DNA of 64,000 nucleotides from VAZQ01 sp963712565. GTDB lineage: Bacteria; Pseudomonadota; Alphaproteobacteria; Rhizobiales; Xanthobacteraceae. The notes beneath the pieces are model-generated. The model did no database searches and had not been told where the DNA came from. It worked only from the letters and a program-made list of their open reading frames with translations. Positions 45,008-55,588 of this stretch are shown here, piece by piece. How positions within the stretch are numbered: the first letter of the stretch is position 1; each line of letters opens with the position of its first letter. The translations under genes and the position numbers were made by a program. Location of the stretch: the NCBI GenBank assembly GCA_963712565.1, contig CAVQIP010000059.1:1-64000 (forward strand), in the 5' to 3' direction.

Positions 45008-47137
45008 TCATCCCTCGATGCGCGAGAAATCCGCGACCGTGCGCGTCGCCGCGCGGATCTCGTTGAGCAGCTCGAGTCGGTTCTCGCGGAGTTTTTCCTT
45101 GTCGGCGCCGTCGGCCACGTTGACCGTCACCTTGTCGAAGAACGCATCGACATGGGGGCGAAGCTTCGCCATGGCGCGCATGGCGGCTTCGAAGTCCTCG
45201 CGCGCCACCGCGGCGGACGCTTCTTGCTTCGCGATGTCGATCGCCTTGGCGAGCGCCCGCTCCTCGTCTTGGCGGTAGAGCGCGGGATCGGGCCGCCCGA
45301 CATATTCGCGGCCGTCCTTCTTCTCCTCGATGCGGATGATGTTGGTAGCGCGCTTGTAGCCGGCGAGCAGGTTCTTGCCGTCCTCGGTGTCGAGAAATTT
45401 CCCCAGCGCCTCGACGCGCCGGACGATCAGAAGGAGGTCGTCCTGCCCTTCCAGTGCGAACACGGCATCGACCAGGTCGTGGCGTGCGCCCTGCTCGCGG
45501 AGTTGGACTTTCAGGCGATCGGCGAAGAAGGAGACCAGCTCGGGAAGTACTATTTCCTTCTTGGAAGCGCCCACGACGCCTGTTCCACGCTGGGCGTGTT
45601 CGTACCAGCTGAACTCAAGGAGCTTCCAGAGAGGTAGGCGGAGATTATTCGAAAGGACGAGCCGTATAACGCCCAACGCGGCTCGTCGAAGTGCGAATGG
45701 GTCCTTCGATCCGGTCGGCTTTTCTCCTTCGAACCAGAATCCGACCAGCATGTCGATCTTGTCGCCAAGCGCGACGGCGACCGAAACCGGATCGACTGGC
45801 ACGAAGTCGTCTGGCCCTTGCGGCTTGTAGTGATCCTCGCAGGCATGCGCGACGGCTTCATCCTCGTCTTGCGCCTCGGCGTAATACTTTCCCATCAGCC
45901 CTTGCAGCTCCGGGAACTCACCGACGACATCGGTCAGCAGGTCGGCCTTGCATAATCTCGCCGCCCGCTCCGCCTTTTGGATGTCGGCATCGGTGAGCTC
46001 AGCAATGTGGCCAGCCAGCGCTTCGATGCGCGCGATGCGCTCGGCCTGCGTGCCGAGCTTCTCGTGGAAGATGATTTGCTCGAATTTCGGCAGTCGGTCC
46101 TCCAGCCGCGCTTTCAAATCGGTCTCGTAGAAGAACTTGGCATCGGCGAGCCGCGCGCGGATGACGCGCTCGTTGCCGGCCACGATCGCCTTGCCGCCGT
46201 CCTCGGCCTCGATATTGGCGACGAGGATGAACTTGTTGGTGAGCCGCGCAGTCGCCGGATCGCGCAGCACGAAGCATTTCTGGTTGTTGCGGATGGTGGC
46301 GCGGATGATCTCGGGCGGGATCGCGAGGAATTCTTGGTCGAACGACCCCATCAGCACCACCGGCCATTCCACCAGGCCGGCCACCTCCGCCAACAGCCCG
46401 GCATCTTCCACCAGCTCGTAGCCCTGCGCGAAGGCGAGGTTCTTGGCGTCGGCGAGGATCATCTCCCGGCGCCGCTCGGGGTCGAGCACGACCTTGGCCT
46501 TTTCGAGCTTGGCGGCGTAGTCCTCGAGCCGGCGCACCTTGAACGGCTGCGGCGCCATGAAACGGTGCCCGCGCGTCTCGTCGCCGGCCGCGATGCCGTC
46601 GAATGCGAACGGAACGATCTCGGGCTCCTCGGTCTCCGGTCCGAAGGTCGCGACGATGGAATGCAACGGCCGCACCCAGCCGAGCGCGCCCGGCTGCGCG
46701 GATCGCGCCCCCCAGCGCATCGACTTCGGCCAGGGAAACGTCTTCACCACCTCGGGCACGATCTCGGCGATCACCTCGATCGCGGGCCGGCCCGGCTTTT
46801 CGATCACCGCGACGTAGAAGTCGCCCTTCTTGTCGGGCTGTATCTTGGCCTCGGCGATCGATTTAAGCCCGGCGGCGCGCAGGAAACCCTGCACGGCGCC
46901 CTCCGGCGCGCCGACGCGCGGGCCTTTCCTTTCCTCCTTGACGTCGGGCTGCTTGACCGGCACGCCCTTGACCGCGAGCGCCAGCCGGCGCGGCGTGACG
47001 AAGGCCTTGGCGCCCTCGTAGACGAGCCCGGCCTCGACCAGCCGGTCGGTGACGAGCTTGCGCAAGTCCTCGGCCGCGCGCGACTGCATGCGCGCAGGGA
47101 TTTCCTCGGACAGCAGTTCGAGCAGAAGGTCGGGCAT
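45008..47137 (-). CDS. glyS: glycyl-tRNA synthetase beta subunit
   Basis: A 709-residue GlyS. Family blocks are visible: LLLELLSEEIPARMQSRAAE at the N-terminus, ALGWVRPLHSIVATFG, GHRFMAPQPF, the HD-like ICKADLL region (AARLCKADLLTDVVGEFPEL), GLMGKYYA and VNVADGADKEKLRENRLELL at the end. It binds tRNA-Gly and works as a heterotetramer with GlyQ, encoded 412 bases upstream on the same strand. The frame is intact. Confidence 0.96.
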   Translation of the reverse strand: MPDLLLELLSEEIPARMQSRAAEDLRKLVTDRLVEAGLVYEGAKAFVTPRRLALAVKGVPVKQPDVKEERKGPRVGAPEGAVQGFLRAAGLKSIAEAKIQPDKKGDFYVAVIEKPGRPAIEVIAEIVPEVVKTFPWPKSMRWGARSAQPGALGWVRPLHSIVATFGPETEEPEIVPFAFDGIAAGDETRGHRFMAPQPFKVRRLEDYAAKLEKAKVVLDPERRREMILADAKNLAFAQGYELVEDAGLLAEVAGLVEWPVVLMGSFDQEFLAIPPEIIRATIRNNQKCFVLRDPATARLTNKFILVANIEAEDGGKAIVAGNERVIRARLADAKFFYETDLKARLEDRLPKFEQIIFHEKLGTQAERIARIEALAGHIAELTDADIQKAERAARLCKADLLTDVVGEFPELQGLMGKYYAEAQDEDEAVAHACEDHYKPQGPDDFVPVDPVSVAVALGDKIDMLVGFWFEGEKPTGSKDPFALRRAALGVIRLVLSNNLRLPLWKLLEFSWYEHAQRGTGVVGASKKEIVLPELVSFFADRLKVQLREQGARHDLVDAVFALEGQDDLLLIVRRVEALGKFLDTEDGKNLLAGYKRATNIIRIEEKKDGREYVGRPDPALYRQDEERALAKAIDIAKQEASAAVAREDFEAAMRAMAKLRPHVDAFFDKVTVNVADGADKEKLRENRLELLNEIRAATRTVADFSRIEG

Positions 47138-47549
47138 CAGGGGTCACCGCGGCGGTGCCCGCAGGTAGCAGGCGGCGGCGCCGTTGTTAAGTCGAAAAGC
47201 GCGCGGGCTGCACGCGACCTGGACGCGCTTGCAGCGGGCAAGCGGTGACGCCGCCGTTGTCAGCACTGGGCGATCCGCTTACTCGGGCGCCCTCCCACTC
47301 CATGGCAGGGTGACGGCGCCTGCGGCCCCGATCCAGTTCGCGACTACACCTGCAGCTTCTTATGACTCCCGTCGCACATCGGCCGGCGGCCGGTGCGCTT
47401 GCAGGCGCAGAACCAGGCCTGCTCCGTGGTCGCGGCCTTCCACTCGACCGGCGTGAAGGCCGTGCCCTTGTGCGAACCGTCGCAGAACGGCTGCGTCTTC
47501 GAGCGCCCGCAGGCGCACCACCAGTAGCTCTTGCCGGCCTCGACAGCGA

Positions 47550-48530
<981 letters not shown>

Positions 48531-48675
48531 GTGTCTCGACGAAAGCCGAAAACCGCGCAGCGGTGGGCGCGCTAGAACTACCGGTCGCGATCCGGAGGGT
48601 CAAGAACGCGCCCGCCAGCCGCATGCATGCGTGCCGCAATGACGCGCGCGCGATGGATCGCTATGCTTAGCCGTC

Positions 48676-49656
48676 ATGATCGTCATCCGCCACCGGCTTG
48701 CTGCCTTGCTCGCCGCCGTACTCGCCGTGACGGCGTCGCGCGGCGCCCAGGCGCAGGACTATCCCAACCGCCCGATCCGGCTCATCGTCGCCTTCACCGC
48801 CGGCGGCACCACCGACTTCGTGGCGCGACTGCTCGCCGAGCGGCTGCGGCTTTCGCTCGGACAGAGCGTCATCGTCGAGAACCGGCCGGGCGCCAACGGC
48901 GCGATCGCCGCCGAATACGTGGCGAAGTCGGAAGCCGACGGTTACACCTTGTTCTTCACCACCGTGGGCGCGGTCGCGATCAATCCGTCCTTTCGCGGCA
49001 ACCTCGGTTACGACCCGGTCAAGGATTTCGCGCCGGTCGGCATGGCGGTGTTCAACTCGACCATGCTGGTGGTGAACGCGTCGATGCCGGTCAATTCCGC
49101 GCGCGAGCTCGCCGCGCTGGCGCGCCAGCGGCCGGGCGCCGTCACCATCGGGATCACCGGGCTCGGCGCGATCTCGCATCTCGGGCTCGAGCTGTTCCAG
49201 GCGGCCGCCGAGGTGAAATTCCAGGCGGTGCCCTACCGCGGAGCGTCGCAAGCCGTGACCGATCTGCTCGGCGGCCAGCTCGATGGTTTGTTCGGCGACG
49301 TGCCGACCATCATCGCGCAAGTGAAGGCGGGCAAGCTCAAGGCGCTGGCGGCTACATCGCGGGAACGTTCCGACATTTTTCCGCAGGTCCCGACCTTCGT
49401 CGAGCAGGGATTCGCCGACACCGTCGCCAACCAGTGGGCCGGAACGCTGGCGCCGGCGCGCACGCCGCCGCCCGTCATCGCCAAGCTCAACGCCGCGTTC
49501 AACGGCGCGCTGAGCGATGCGGAGGTGCGCGAGAAGCTCGCCCGCGCCGGCGTCACGCCGGCGCCGAGCACGCCGGAGGAATTTGGCCGCTATCTGGCGG
49601 AGGAAATCGCCCGCTGGAGCAGGCTGATCCGCGAAAAGGGCATCAAGGGCGACTAA
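48676..49656 (+). CDS. Bug-family tripartite tricarboxylate transporter solute-binding protein
   Basis: A 326-residue periplasmic protein with a signal peptide (RLAALLAAVLAVTASRGAQA, cleavage before QDYPNRPI). Bug motifs are present: PNRPIRLIVAFTAGGTTDFV, ENRPGANGAIAAEYVAKSEA, DGYTLFFTT, and YRGASQAVTDLLGGQLDGLF. Bug proteins are the orphan-rich TctC receptors for carboxylates. No TctA/TctB permease is nearby, so it is an orphan receptor here. Confidence 0.93.
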   Translation: MIVIRHRLAALLAAVLAVTASRGAQAQDYPNRPIRLIVAFTAGGTTDFVARLLAERLRLSLGQSVIVENRPGANGAIAAEYVAKSEADGYTLFFTTVGAVAINPSFRGNLGYDPVKDFAPVGMAVFNSTMLVVNASMPVNSARELAALARQRPGAVTIGITGLGAISHLGLELFQAAAEVKFQAVPYRGASQAVTDLLGGQLDGLFGDVPTIIAQVKAGKLKALAATSRERSDIFPQVPTFVEQGFADTVANQWAGTLAPARTPPPVIAKLNAAFNGALSDAEVREKLARAGVTPAPSTPEEFGRYLAEEIARWSRLIREKGIKGD

Positions 49657-49825
49657 AACTTCCGTTACTTCACGGCGTTATGCAAGGCCGCAGCATGCTG
49701 ATCCGTCACGGCCGAGAGTAGGTCCGGCCGCGTCGGAAAGGACGATCCCGGGCATCCTCCGGGTCGGATGAACCCGTTCGCGCACCGGCACGACCAACGG
49801 TCGCGAGACCAGTTGGGAGGGTGCC

Positions 49826-50002
49826 ATGCTCATCCAGTCGCTCGTGACGGCGTTCATCGTCGCCTTCATCGCGATCGCGATGCTCGGCCACGTGCTGCTC
49901 CTGCGGGCGATCTTCGCCCCCGGCAAGGTCCGCACCACCGAAAACGCCGCCGACCGATCGTCACATCACGCGCCAGTCGCCGGTACGCGGATCGCGGCGT
50001 AA
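49826..50002 (+). CDS. small membrane protein
   Basis: A 58-residue frame from ATG 49826 with GGGAGG six bases upstream. One transmembrane helix (VTAFIVAFIAIAMLGHVLLL) lies near the N-terminus, followed by a short polar tail. The last 42 bases overlap the end of the convergent small gene at 49961. Function unknown. Confidence 0.55.
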   Translation: MLIQSLVTAFIVAFIAIAMLGHVLLLRAIFAPGKVRTTENAADRSSHHAPVAGTRIAA

Positions 50003-50170
50003 CGTCGGCAGCTCCTGCCGGACGACCGGATCGATGGCGGTGCCCGCCTTCACCCGATCAAGCTCCGCGTTGATGCGCCGCACCTCCTTCACCACCCAGT
50101 GAACGACAACCCCCGCGCCGACGACACCCAGCGCGACCTTGACCAGCGGCAAGACGATGAAGGGTGGCAT
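49961..50170 (-). CDS. small membrane protein downstream of the S49 peptidase
   Basis: A 69-residue protein with one N-terminal membrane helix (FIVLPLVKVALGVVGAGVVV) and a charged tail with a conserved-looking LPTLRRDPRTGDWRVM end. It begins 24 bases after the S49 gene on the same strand, so it is probably in the same operon. Function unknown. Confidence 0.65.
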   Translation of the reverse strand: MPPFIVLPLVKVALGVVGAGVVVHWVVKEVRRINAELDRVKAGTAIDPVVRQELPTLRRDPRTGDWRVM

Positions 50171-50194
50171 GGACGGTCTCCTGTTTGAACGTCC

Positions 50195-51103
50195 TCACAA
50201 TCCGTAACGCGCCCACAACGCGCGGGCTTCCAGCGCCGAGACGATCTCCGCGGCGAAATCCGGGGGGCGCAGCGAACCGTCGAGACCCGCCACTCCCGGC
50301 TGCACGCGGCCGAACCAGCTGCGCGCGGGGGATACCAGCGGAGTGACGACGCTGTCGCCAAAACGCGCGCGCAACGTCGCACGCAAGTCGCCGATGCCGT
50401 CGGCAAGGCCGAGCTCGACCGCCTTGCTGCCGGTCCAATATTCGCCGGAGAACAAGGTTTTTTCTGGGCCCTTGAGCCGCGCACCGCGGCTGCGCTTCAC
50501 CAGGTCGATGAAACCCGCGTGGATTTCCCGCTGCACCGCCTTGAGTCGATCGACGTCCTCCGGATTCTCCGGCAGGAACGGGTCGAGCATGGCCTTGTGC
50601 TCGCCCGATGTATAGAGCCGGCGCTCGATGCCGAGTTTGTGCAATAGCCCGGTGAAGCCGAACGAGCCGCCGACAACGCCGATGGAACCGACGATCGAGG
50701 ACGGATCGCAGATGATCTCGTCGGCGGCGCAGGCGATCATGTAGCCGCCGGAGGCAGCGACATCCTCGGCAAAGGCGATCACGGGGCGTGCGTTCTCGGC
50801 CGCCAATTCGCGGATGCGCCGGTAGATCAAGTGCGATTGCACCGCCGAGCCGCCGGGCGAATTGATCACGAGCGCAACCGCCCGCGCCGCGCGCATGCCG
50901 AAGGCGCGTTCGAGCGGGCGGGCGACGGTGGCGAGGGCGAGGCCGGGCTTCAGCGGGGTCGAAAAGCCGATGACGCCGGAGAGCCGGACCACCGGCACCA
51001 CCGGCGTATCGCCGCGCAGCCGCTTCGGCAATATCGGCCGCAGCGTCGCACGCGCCGCGGCGAAGAGCTGCCGCAAATGCTCGGACATGTTCTGATCGGC
51101 CAT
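50195..51103 (-). CDS. S49 family peptidase (SppA/SohB-like)
   Basis: A 302-residue Ser-Lys protease. VINSPGGSAVQSHLIYRRI and EDVAASGGYMIACAADEI contain the catalytic Ser, and FSGEYWTGSKAVELGLADGI is the C-terminal block of the SppA fold. It is the short form, about half of E. coli SppA, and has no clear membrane anchor. ATG 51103 is preferred (a second Met is five codons later); the frame extends upstream into basic sequence. It probably degrades signal peptides or other membrane-linked peptides. Confidence 0.9.
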   Translation of the reverse strand: MADQNMSEHLRQLFAAARATLRPILPKRLRGDTPVVPVVRLSGVIGFSTPLKPGLALATVARPLERAFGMRAARAVALVINSPGGSAVQSHLIYRRIRELAAENARPVIAFAEDVAASGGYMIACAADEIICDPSSIVGSIGVVGGSFGFTGLLHKLGIERRLYTSGEHKAMLDPFLPENPEDVDRLKAVQREIHAGFIDLVKRSRGARLKGPEKTLFSGEYWTGSKAVELGLADGIGDLRATLRARFGDSVVTPLVSPARSWFGRVQPGVAGLDGSLRPPDFAAEIVSALEARALWARYGL

Positions 51104-51346
51104 AGCTTTCTCATCACTGTAAGGACACCGCCGACCCCGCGGACCTGGTTCTGGCGCGGCGGGATGTCGCGTCTTAGGCCGCCCGCGCGTTCGCCTCAAG
51201 TTACCTTTCGTCAACTACTGGAATGCTTATTGCATCACCAGTTTGCGGAACAACTCCGGAACCAGCTTCGGAAACCGTCTTGGACCCAGGATTCACACCA
51301 AAACTCGCCGACGCAGGAACGTCGAGCGACGGCAATGCCAGGTGAA

Positions 51347-51439
51347 ATGATGAAGATCTACATGCTCATCGTGCTGATCAGCACCATCGCCGCGATGTCC
51401 CATCTCGACCTCGCGCGCAAGGCGCCCAAGCGCGGCTGA
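51347..51439 (+). CDS. tiny membrane peptide
   Basis: A 30-residue frame from ATG 51347 (another ATG at 51335). It starts MMKIYMLIVLISTIAAMSHL and ends in a basic LDLARKAPKRG tail: one short hydrophobic helix. The reading frame is flanked by a GGTGA-like site. Its single-helix, basic-tail layout resembles other short alphaproteobacterial membrane peptides, but it cannot be confirmed. Confidence 0.4.
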   Translation: MMKIYMLIVLISTIAAMSHLDLARKAPKRG

Positions 51440-51521
51440 TCGCCGGTTCGTAATCCGCCCGAAATGGCGCGCATGCAGGCAGTCTGTGCATCGGCAGCGG
51501 GCAACCGTGCCATCGGCCCGC

Positions 51522-52286
51522 TCAGATTTCGCTCAACGGCAGCGCCGCGCCCCCGCGCAGCACGGACTCGGCCGCGGCGGTGGGGCGCCCCGAAACGTCG
51601 TTGAGCACGAGGCCCGGCAACAGCGCAACCGGCGCGCGGCTCGCCTTGGTCGCGCGCACGAGAATGCGGATCGCCGGCTCCGCGGGCCGGGGATGGATCG
51701 GCAGCACCGCCGCCGCGCCGAAAGCCGGATCAAGCACGCGCAGGATCTCGGCAAGGCCATCCGTCCGCCAGATCAGGGTCAAGGTTCCGCGCACGCGCAG
51801 CAGCCGCGCCGCCGTCTTGGTCCAAGCCGCAAGCGTCCCGCCGGGCCCGGCATGGGCGAGCCGGCGGCGCCGGTCGGGTGATGCTCGCTGTCGCGCCGGA
51901 TCGTTGAACGGCGGATTCATCAGAACGCGGTCGACCGACTCGGGCGCCAGCCCCGCCGCCGCGAAGGCGCGTGCCGGCGCCGCGACATCGAGCACGACGG
52001 AACGCACCCGCCCGGAGAGTCCGTTCGCCCGCGCGTTCTCCGCGGCGAGCGCCGCCAGCCCCGCATCCACTTCGACCAGGGTGATCTTGCTGCCGTCGAC
52101 GCGCAGCGCCAACGCCAGTCCCGCCGCGCCGACACCCGCGCCGAGATCGACCACGCGTTCGCCGGCGCGCGCCGGGCACGCGGCCGCGAGCAGGATGGCG
52201 TCGTGGCCAACCCGGTGTCCCCGTCTCGGTTGCTTGACCCGCAGCCTGCCGCCGAGCACGGCATCCTCGGTCACGTCAGCGGGCAT
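51522..52286 (-). CDS. trmN6: tRNA1(Val) (adenine(37)-N6)-methyltransferase-like enzyme
   Basis: A 254-residue SAM-dependent methyltransferase. The SAM motif VVDLGAGVGAAGLALALRVD is followed by an acidic VEVDAGL strand and the catalytic MNPPFNDPARQ (NPPF) motif of N6-adenine methylases. This combination fits TrmN6/YfiC. ATG 52286 overlaps the DUF2007 stop by 11 bases, and the two form one transcript. The frame extends upstream to 52340 but this is inside DUF2007. Confidence 0.85.
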   Translation of the reverse strand: MPADVTEDAVLGGRLRVKQPRRGHRVGHDAILLAAACPARAGERVVDLGAGVGAAGLALALRVDGSKITLVEVDAGLAALAAENARANGLSGRVRSVVLDVAAPARAFAAAGLAPESVDRVLMNPPFNDPARQRASPDRRRRLAHAGPGGTLAAWTKTAARLLRVRGTLTLIWRTDGLAEILRVLDPAFGAAAVLPIHPRPAEPAIRILVRATKASRAPVALLPGLVLNDVSGRPTAAAESVLRGGAALPLSEI

Positions 52287-52551
52287 CGGGACGAAGCTCG
52301 TGTCCGAGCCCCGCCTGTTCCAGCAACTCGCGCGCGTCATCGACGCAGCATTCGTTGACCAGGATCCGGCGCGGCAGGATGCCGATCGAGCCTTCGAGCA
52401 CGCTCATGTTCTGATCGAGCACGACGTAGGGTACGCGGGCTGCCGCTAGCAATGCCTGGACGGCCGAGACCAGCACGGCATCGTTGGTGCGGACAAGCTC
52501 GTGCCACGCGCCTTGGTCCGCAGCCTTGTCGCCGGTCCCGAGCTCGCGCAA
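52276..52551 (-). CDS. DUF2007 domain protein
   Basis: A 91-residue protein with the DUF2007 pattern: ELVRTNDAVLVSAVQALLAA, YVVLDQNMSVLEGSIGILPR and RILVNECCVDDARELLEQAG. These are putative signal-transducing, PII-like proteins of unknown ligand. The start is uncertain: TTG 52551 is the only convenient one in frame, and the conserved part begins near the HELVRTND block. It overlaps trmN6. Confidence 0.8.
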   Translation of the reverse strand: MRELGTGDKAADQGAWHELVRTNDAVLVSAVQALLAAARVPYVVLDQNMSVLEGSIGILPRRILVNECCVDDARELLEQAGLGHELRPDAR

Positions 52552-52564
52552 CGCATCGTCTCCC

Positions 52565-53560
52565 TCAAACCGGGCGGTCGGCGTCTTGGTCCGGCGACCG
52601 CTGCTGCAAATAGGCGATCAGCTTCATCTCGCGCCGCCCTTTGGTCACGGTATCGAGCACGAGGCCCGCAACGATCGAAAGAAAGGCCAGTAGCATCAGC
52701 CCGGTGGAAAGGATCGCCGTGGGGACGCGCAGGACGATGCCGGTCTCCAGATAGGTCACGAAAATCGGAATTGCGAGGCCGACGGAGGCGATCGCGAGCG
52801 TCACTCCGAGCGCGGAGAAAAAAGCGAGCGGCCGTTCCGAGCGGTAGAGCCCGACAATGGTGGACAGAATGCGCAAGCCGTCGCGCCAGGTGCTGAGCTT
52901 CGACACCGAGCCCTCCGGCCGGGCGTAATACGGCGTCGGGAACTCGCTCATCGGCAGATCGAGCTCGAGCGCGTGAACCGAAAGCTCGGTCTCGATCTCG
53001 AATCCTCTCGACAGGACCGGAAATGACTTCACGAACCGGCGCGAGAACACGCGATAGCCCGACAGAATATCTGTGAACGTCGCCTCGAAAACCGAGGCGA
53101 AGAAGCCCGAGAGCAGACGGTTCCCGGTTCGATGGCCCGGACGATAGGCCGCGTGCTCCTCCTCGACCCGGGCCGCCACCACCATGTCGAAACGCTCTTC
53201 GACCAGGCGGGCGATCATGCCGCGCACGCTGGGGGCGTGATAGGTCGCGTCGCCGTCGACCAGAACGTAAATGTCCGCATCGATATCGGCGAACATGCGC
53301 CGCACCACGTTGCCCTTGCCCTGGTGCAGCTCGCGCCGCACCACGGCGCCGGCGGCGCGGGCGACTTCGACGGTACGGTCGGTCGAATTGTTGTCGTAGA
53401 CGTAAATCACGGCTTCGGGCAGCGCCGCGCGGAAATCGGCGACCACCTTGGCGATGGCGGCCTCTTCGTTGAAGCAGGGCACCAGCACCGCGAGGCGTTG
53501 GCCGGCGCAGGGCCGCCATTCCCGCATGCGTGCCGTGATGGTATCGCCCTTGGACATCAT
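52565..53560 (-). CDS. family 2 glycosyltransferase with C-terminal membrane helices
   Basis: A 331-residue GT2. The catalytic fold is visible: LAVLVPCFNEEAAIAKVVAD, VYDNNSTDRTVEVARAAGAV, LHQGKGNVVRRMFADIDADI, then VDGDATYHAP (the DxD metal site). Two membrane helices follow near the C-terminus (SALGVTLAIASVGLAIPIFV; LLAFLSIVAGLVL). It resembles polyprenyl-phosphate sugar transferases. It is the first gene of a - strand row with DUF2007 and trmN6. The sugar is unknown. Confidence 0.88.
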   Translation of the reverse strand: MMSKGDTITARMREWRPCAGQRLAVLVPCFNEEAAIAKVVADFRAALPEAVIYVYDNNSTDRTVEVARAAGAVVRRELHQGKGNVVRRMFADIDADIYVLVDGDATYHAPSVRGMIARLVEERFDMVVAARVEEEHAAYRPGHRTGNRLLSGFFASVFEATFTDILSGYRVFSRRFVKSFPVLSRGFEIETELSVHALELDLPMSEFPTPYYARPEGSVSKLSTWRDGLRILSTIVGLYRSERPLAFFSALGVTLAIASVGLAIPIFVTYLETGIVLRVPTAILSTGLMLLAFLSIVAGLVLDTVTKGRREMKLIAYLQQRSPDQDADRPV

Positions 53561-53669
53561 CCCGTCTGTTTCCGAATTCGTCGCTCGCGCAATTGTGCGC
53601 TTTCGCGCACTTGCCGCGCCACAATAGCGTTTCTATGCTCCCGCGTCCTTGCCTGCGGAGCCCCATCTC

Positions 53670-54680
53670 TTGGCCGTCATCGTCCCATTCGAAAGCCGCT
53701 CGCCCACCACCATCGATCGTCTCCTTGACCTCGTGGCCGCCGACATGGGGCGCGTCAATACCACCATATTGTCGCGCACCGGCTCGCAGGTGGCGATGAT
53801 CCCGGAGGTCGCCAATCACCTGATCTCTTCCGGCGGCAAGCGCCTGCGCCCGATCCTCACTTTGGCGATGGCCCGGCTCGCCGGCTATGCCGGCGACGGG
53901 CACGTCAAACTCGCGGCCGCGGTCGAGTTCATGCACACCGCCACGCTGCTGCACGACGACGTCGTCGATGAAAGCGAGCTGCGGCGCGGCAAGCTCGCCG
54001 CCCGCATGCTATGGGGCAACGAGGCGAGCGTGCTGGTCGGCGATTTCCTGCTCGGCCAGGCCTTCAAGATGATGGTCGAGGTCGCCTCGCTCAAGGCGCT
54101 CGAAATCCTGTCCTCGGCGGCCGCCGTCATCGCCGAAGGCGAGGTGATGCAGCTGGGAGCCGCCAAGAACACCGCCACCACCGAGGACGAATATCTGGCG
54201 GTCATTCGCGCCAAGACCGCGGAACTCTTCGCCGCCGCCTGCGAGGTCGGGCCCGCGCTCGCCGTGCGGCCCAAGGACGAGCAATCCGCCTGCCGTTCGT
54301 TCGGCATGAATCTCGGCATCGCCTTTCAGCTCGTGGATGACGCGCTCGACTACGGCGGCAAGGCGGCCAAGCTCGGCAAGAACGTCGGCGACGATTTTCG
54401 CGAGGGCAAGATCACACTGCCGGTCGTGCTGTCGTTCCGCCGCGGATCGGAGGGGGAACGGGCGTTCTGGCGGCGTACGCTCGAGGAAGGCGACGCGACC
54501 GACGCCGATCTCCAGCATGCGATCAACCTGATGATGAAGCACCGCGCGCTCGAAGACACCATCCAGCGCGCGCGGCACTATGGGGCGATCGCCACCGACG
54601 CGCTCGCCTTGTTTCCGGCCTCGCCGATGAAGGAAGCGCTCGAAGAGACCGTCGAGTTCTGCATCTCGCGGTCGAGCTAG
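53670..54680 (+). CDS. polyprenyl diphosphate synthase (octa-/decaprenyl type)
   Basis: A 336-residue trans-prenyltransferase. The first Asp-rich motif is LLHDDVVDESELRRGK and the second is FQLVDDALDYGG. GGKRLRPILTLAMARLAGY precedes them. ATG is absent; TTG 53670 gives AVIVPFESRSP, which corresponds to the N-terminus recalled for Bradyrhizobium homologs, while TTG 53649 is seven codons longer. It makes the ubiquinone side chain. It is divergent from the glycosyltransferase. Confidence 0.92.
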   Translation: MAVIVPFESRSPTTIDRLLDLVAADMGRVNTTILSRTGSQVAMIPEVANHLISSGGKRLRPILTLAMARLAGYAGDGHVKLAAAVEFMHTATLLHDDVVDESELRRGKLAARMLWGNEASVLVGDFLLGQAFKMMVEVASLKALEILSSAAAVIAEGEVMQLGAAKNTATTEDEYLAVIRAKTAELFAAACEVGPALAVRPKDEQSACRSFGMNLGIAFQLVDDALDYGGKAAKLGKNVGDDFREGKITLPVVLSFRRGSEGERAFWRRTLEEGDATDADLQHAINLMMKHRALEDTIQRARHYGAIATDALALFPASPMKEALEETVEFCISRSS

Positions 54681-54705
54681 CCCTCGTTGAACGCACATGC
54701 GGGGG

Positions 54706-55578
54706 CTACGAGCCCTCCCCGCCCAGCACGGTCGCGCGCACCCACCAGGCCGGATATCCCACCCGCAACGTCCGGGCGGCGGCATTGGCCGCCGCGCTCG
54801 AATCGAACAGCCCGAAGCACGTCGCCCCCGAGCCCGACATGCGCGCGAGCCGGCAGTCCGGCAGCTTGCGCAGGACGCCGAGGACGTCCGCGATCACGGG
54901 CTCAAGCTCGATCGCCGGGCCTTCGAGGTCGTTTCGACCGGCGGCAATCTCGGCAAGGAGCTCGGCCCTTGCCGGAGGCGCGCCGGACTGCGCCACTGGT
55001 TGGGCGGGCGGCAGATTGAACGCCGCGAAGACATCCCGGGTCGAAACGGCGACCCCCGGATTGACGAGGACCGCGAACAGCCGCGGCAGAGCGAGCGGGG
55101 CGGACAGGATGTCGCCGGTTCCGCGCATGCGGCGCGCGCGCGGATCGAGACACACCGGCACGTCGGCCCCGGTCGCGCGCGCGGCCTGCATCAGGCGGGG
55201 ATCATCGCACGCGATGGCGTTCGCGCCCGCCAGCAGCCGCAGAGCCGCGCCAGCATCCGCCGAGCCGCCGCCCAAGCCGGCGGCGACCGGCAGACGCTTC
55301 GACAGTGCGAAGCGGCCGAGCGTGAGGCGCTCGACCCGCTCGGCGAGCGCGCGGGCGGCGCGGAGCACGAGATTGTCGGCGACATCGCCCGCGGCGGCCG
55401 CGGTCGGCCCGCTGACGGCGAGCGCCAAGGCCGCCCCGGGCGTGAAGGTCAAGACGTCGCCGACACCGGCGAAGGCGACCAGACTCTCGATGTCGTGATA
55501 GCCGTCGGCGCGGCGGCCGAGTACGTGCAGCGTCAGATTGATCTTGGCGGGCGCCCTTTCGGCGCGCGCGGTCGCCAC
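54706..55578 (-). CDS. ispE: 4-diphosphocytidyl-2-C-methyl-D-erythritol kinase
   Basis: A 290-residue GHMP kinase of the non-mevalonate isoprenoid pathway. It starts ERAPAKINLTLHVLGRRADG, has the ATP motif LPVAAGLGGGSADAGAALRL and the C-terminal RMSGSGATCFGLF. It is convergent with the prenyl synthase, which uses the pathway product. It lies 10 bases after the TPR gene and is probably cotranscribed with it. The frame is intact. Confidence 0.95.
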   Translation of the reverse strand: MATARAERAPAKINLTLHVLGRRADGYHDIESLVAFAGVGDVLTFTPGAALALAVSGPTAAAAGDVADNLVLRAARALAERVERLTLGRFALSKRLPVAAGLGGGSADAGAALRLLAGANAIACDDPRLMQAARATGADVPVCLDPRARRMRGTGDILSAPLALPRLFAVLVNPGVAVSTRDVFAAFNLPPAQPVAQSGAPPARAELLAEIAAGRNDLEGPAIELEPVIADVLGVLRKLPDCRLARMSGSGATCFGLFDSSAAANAAARTLRVGYPAWWVRATVLGGEGS

Positions 55579-55588
55579 CGTTGCCGAC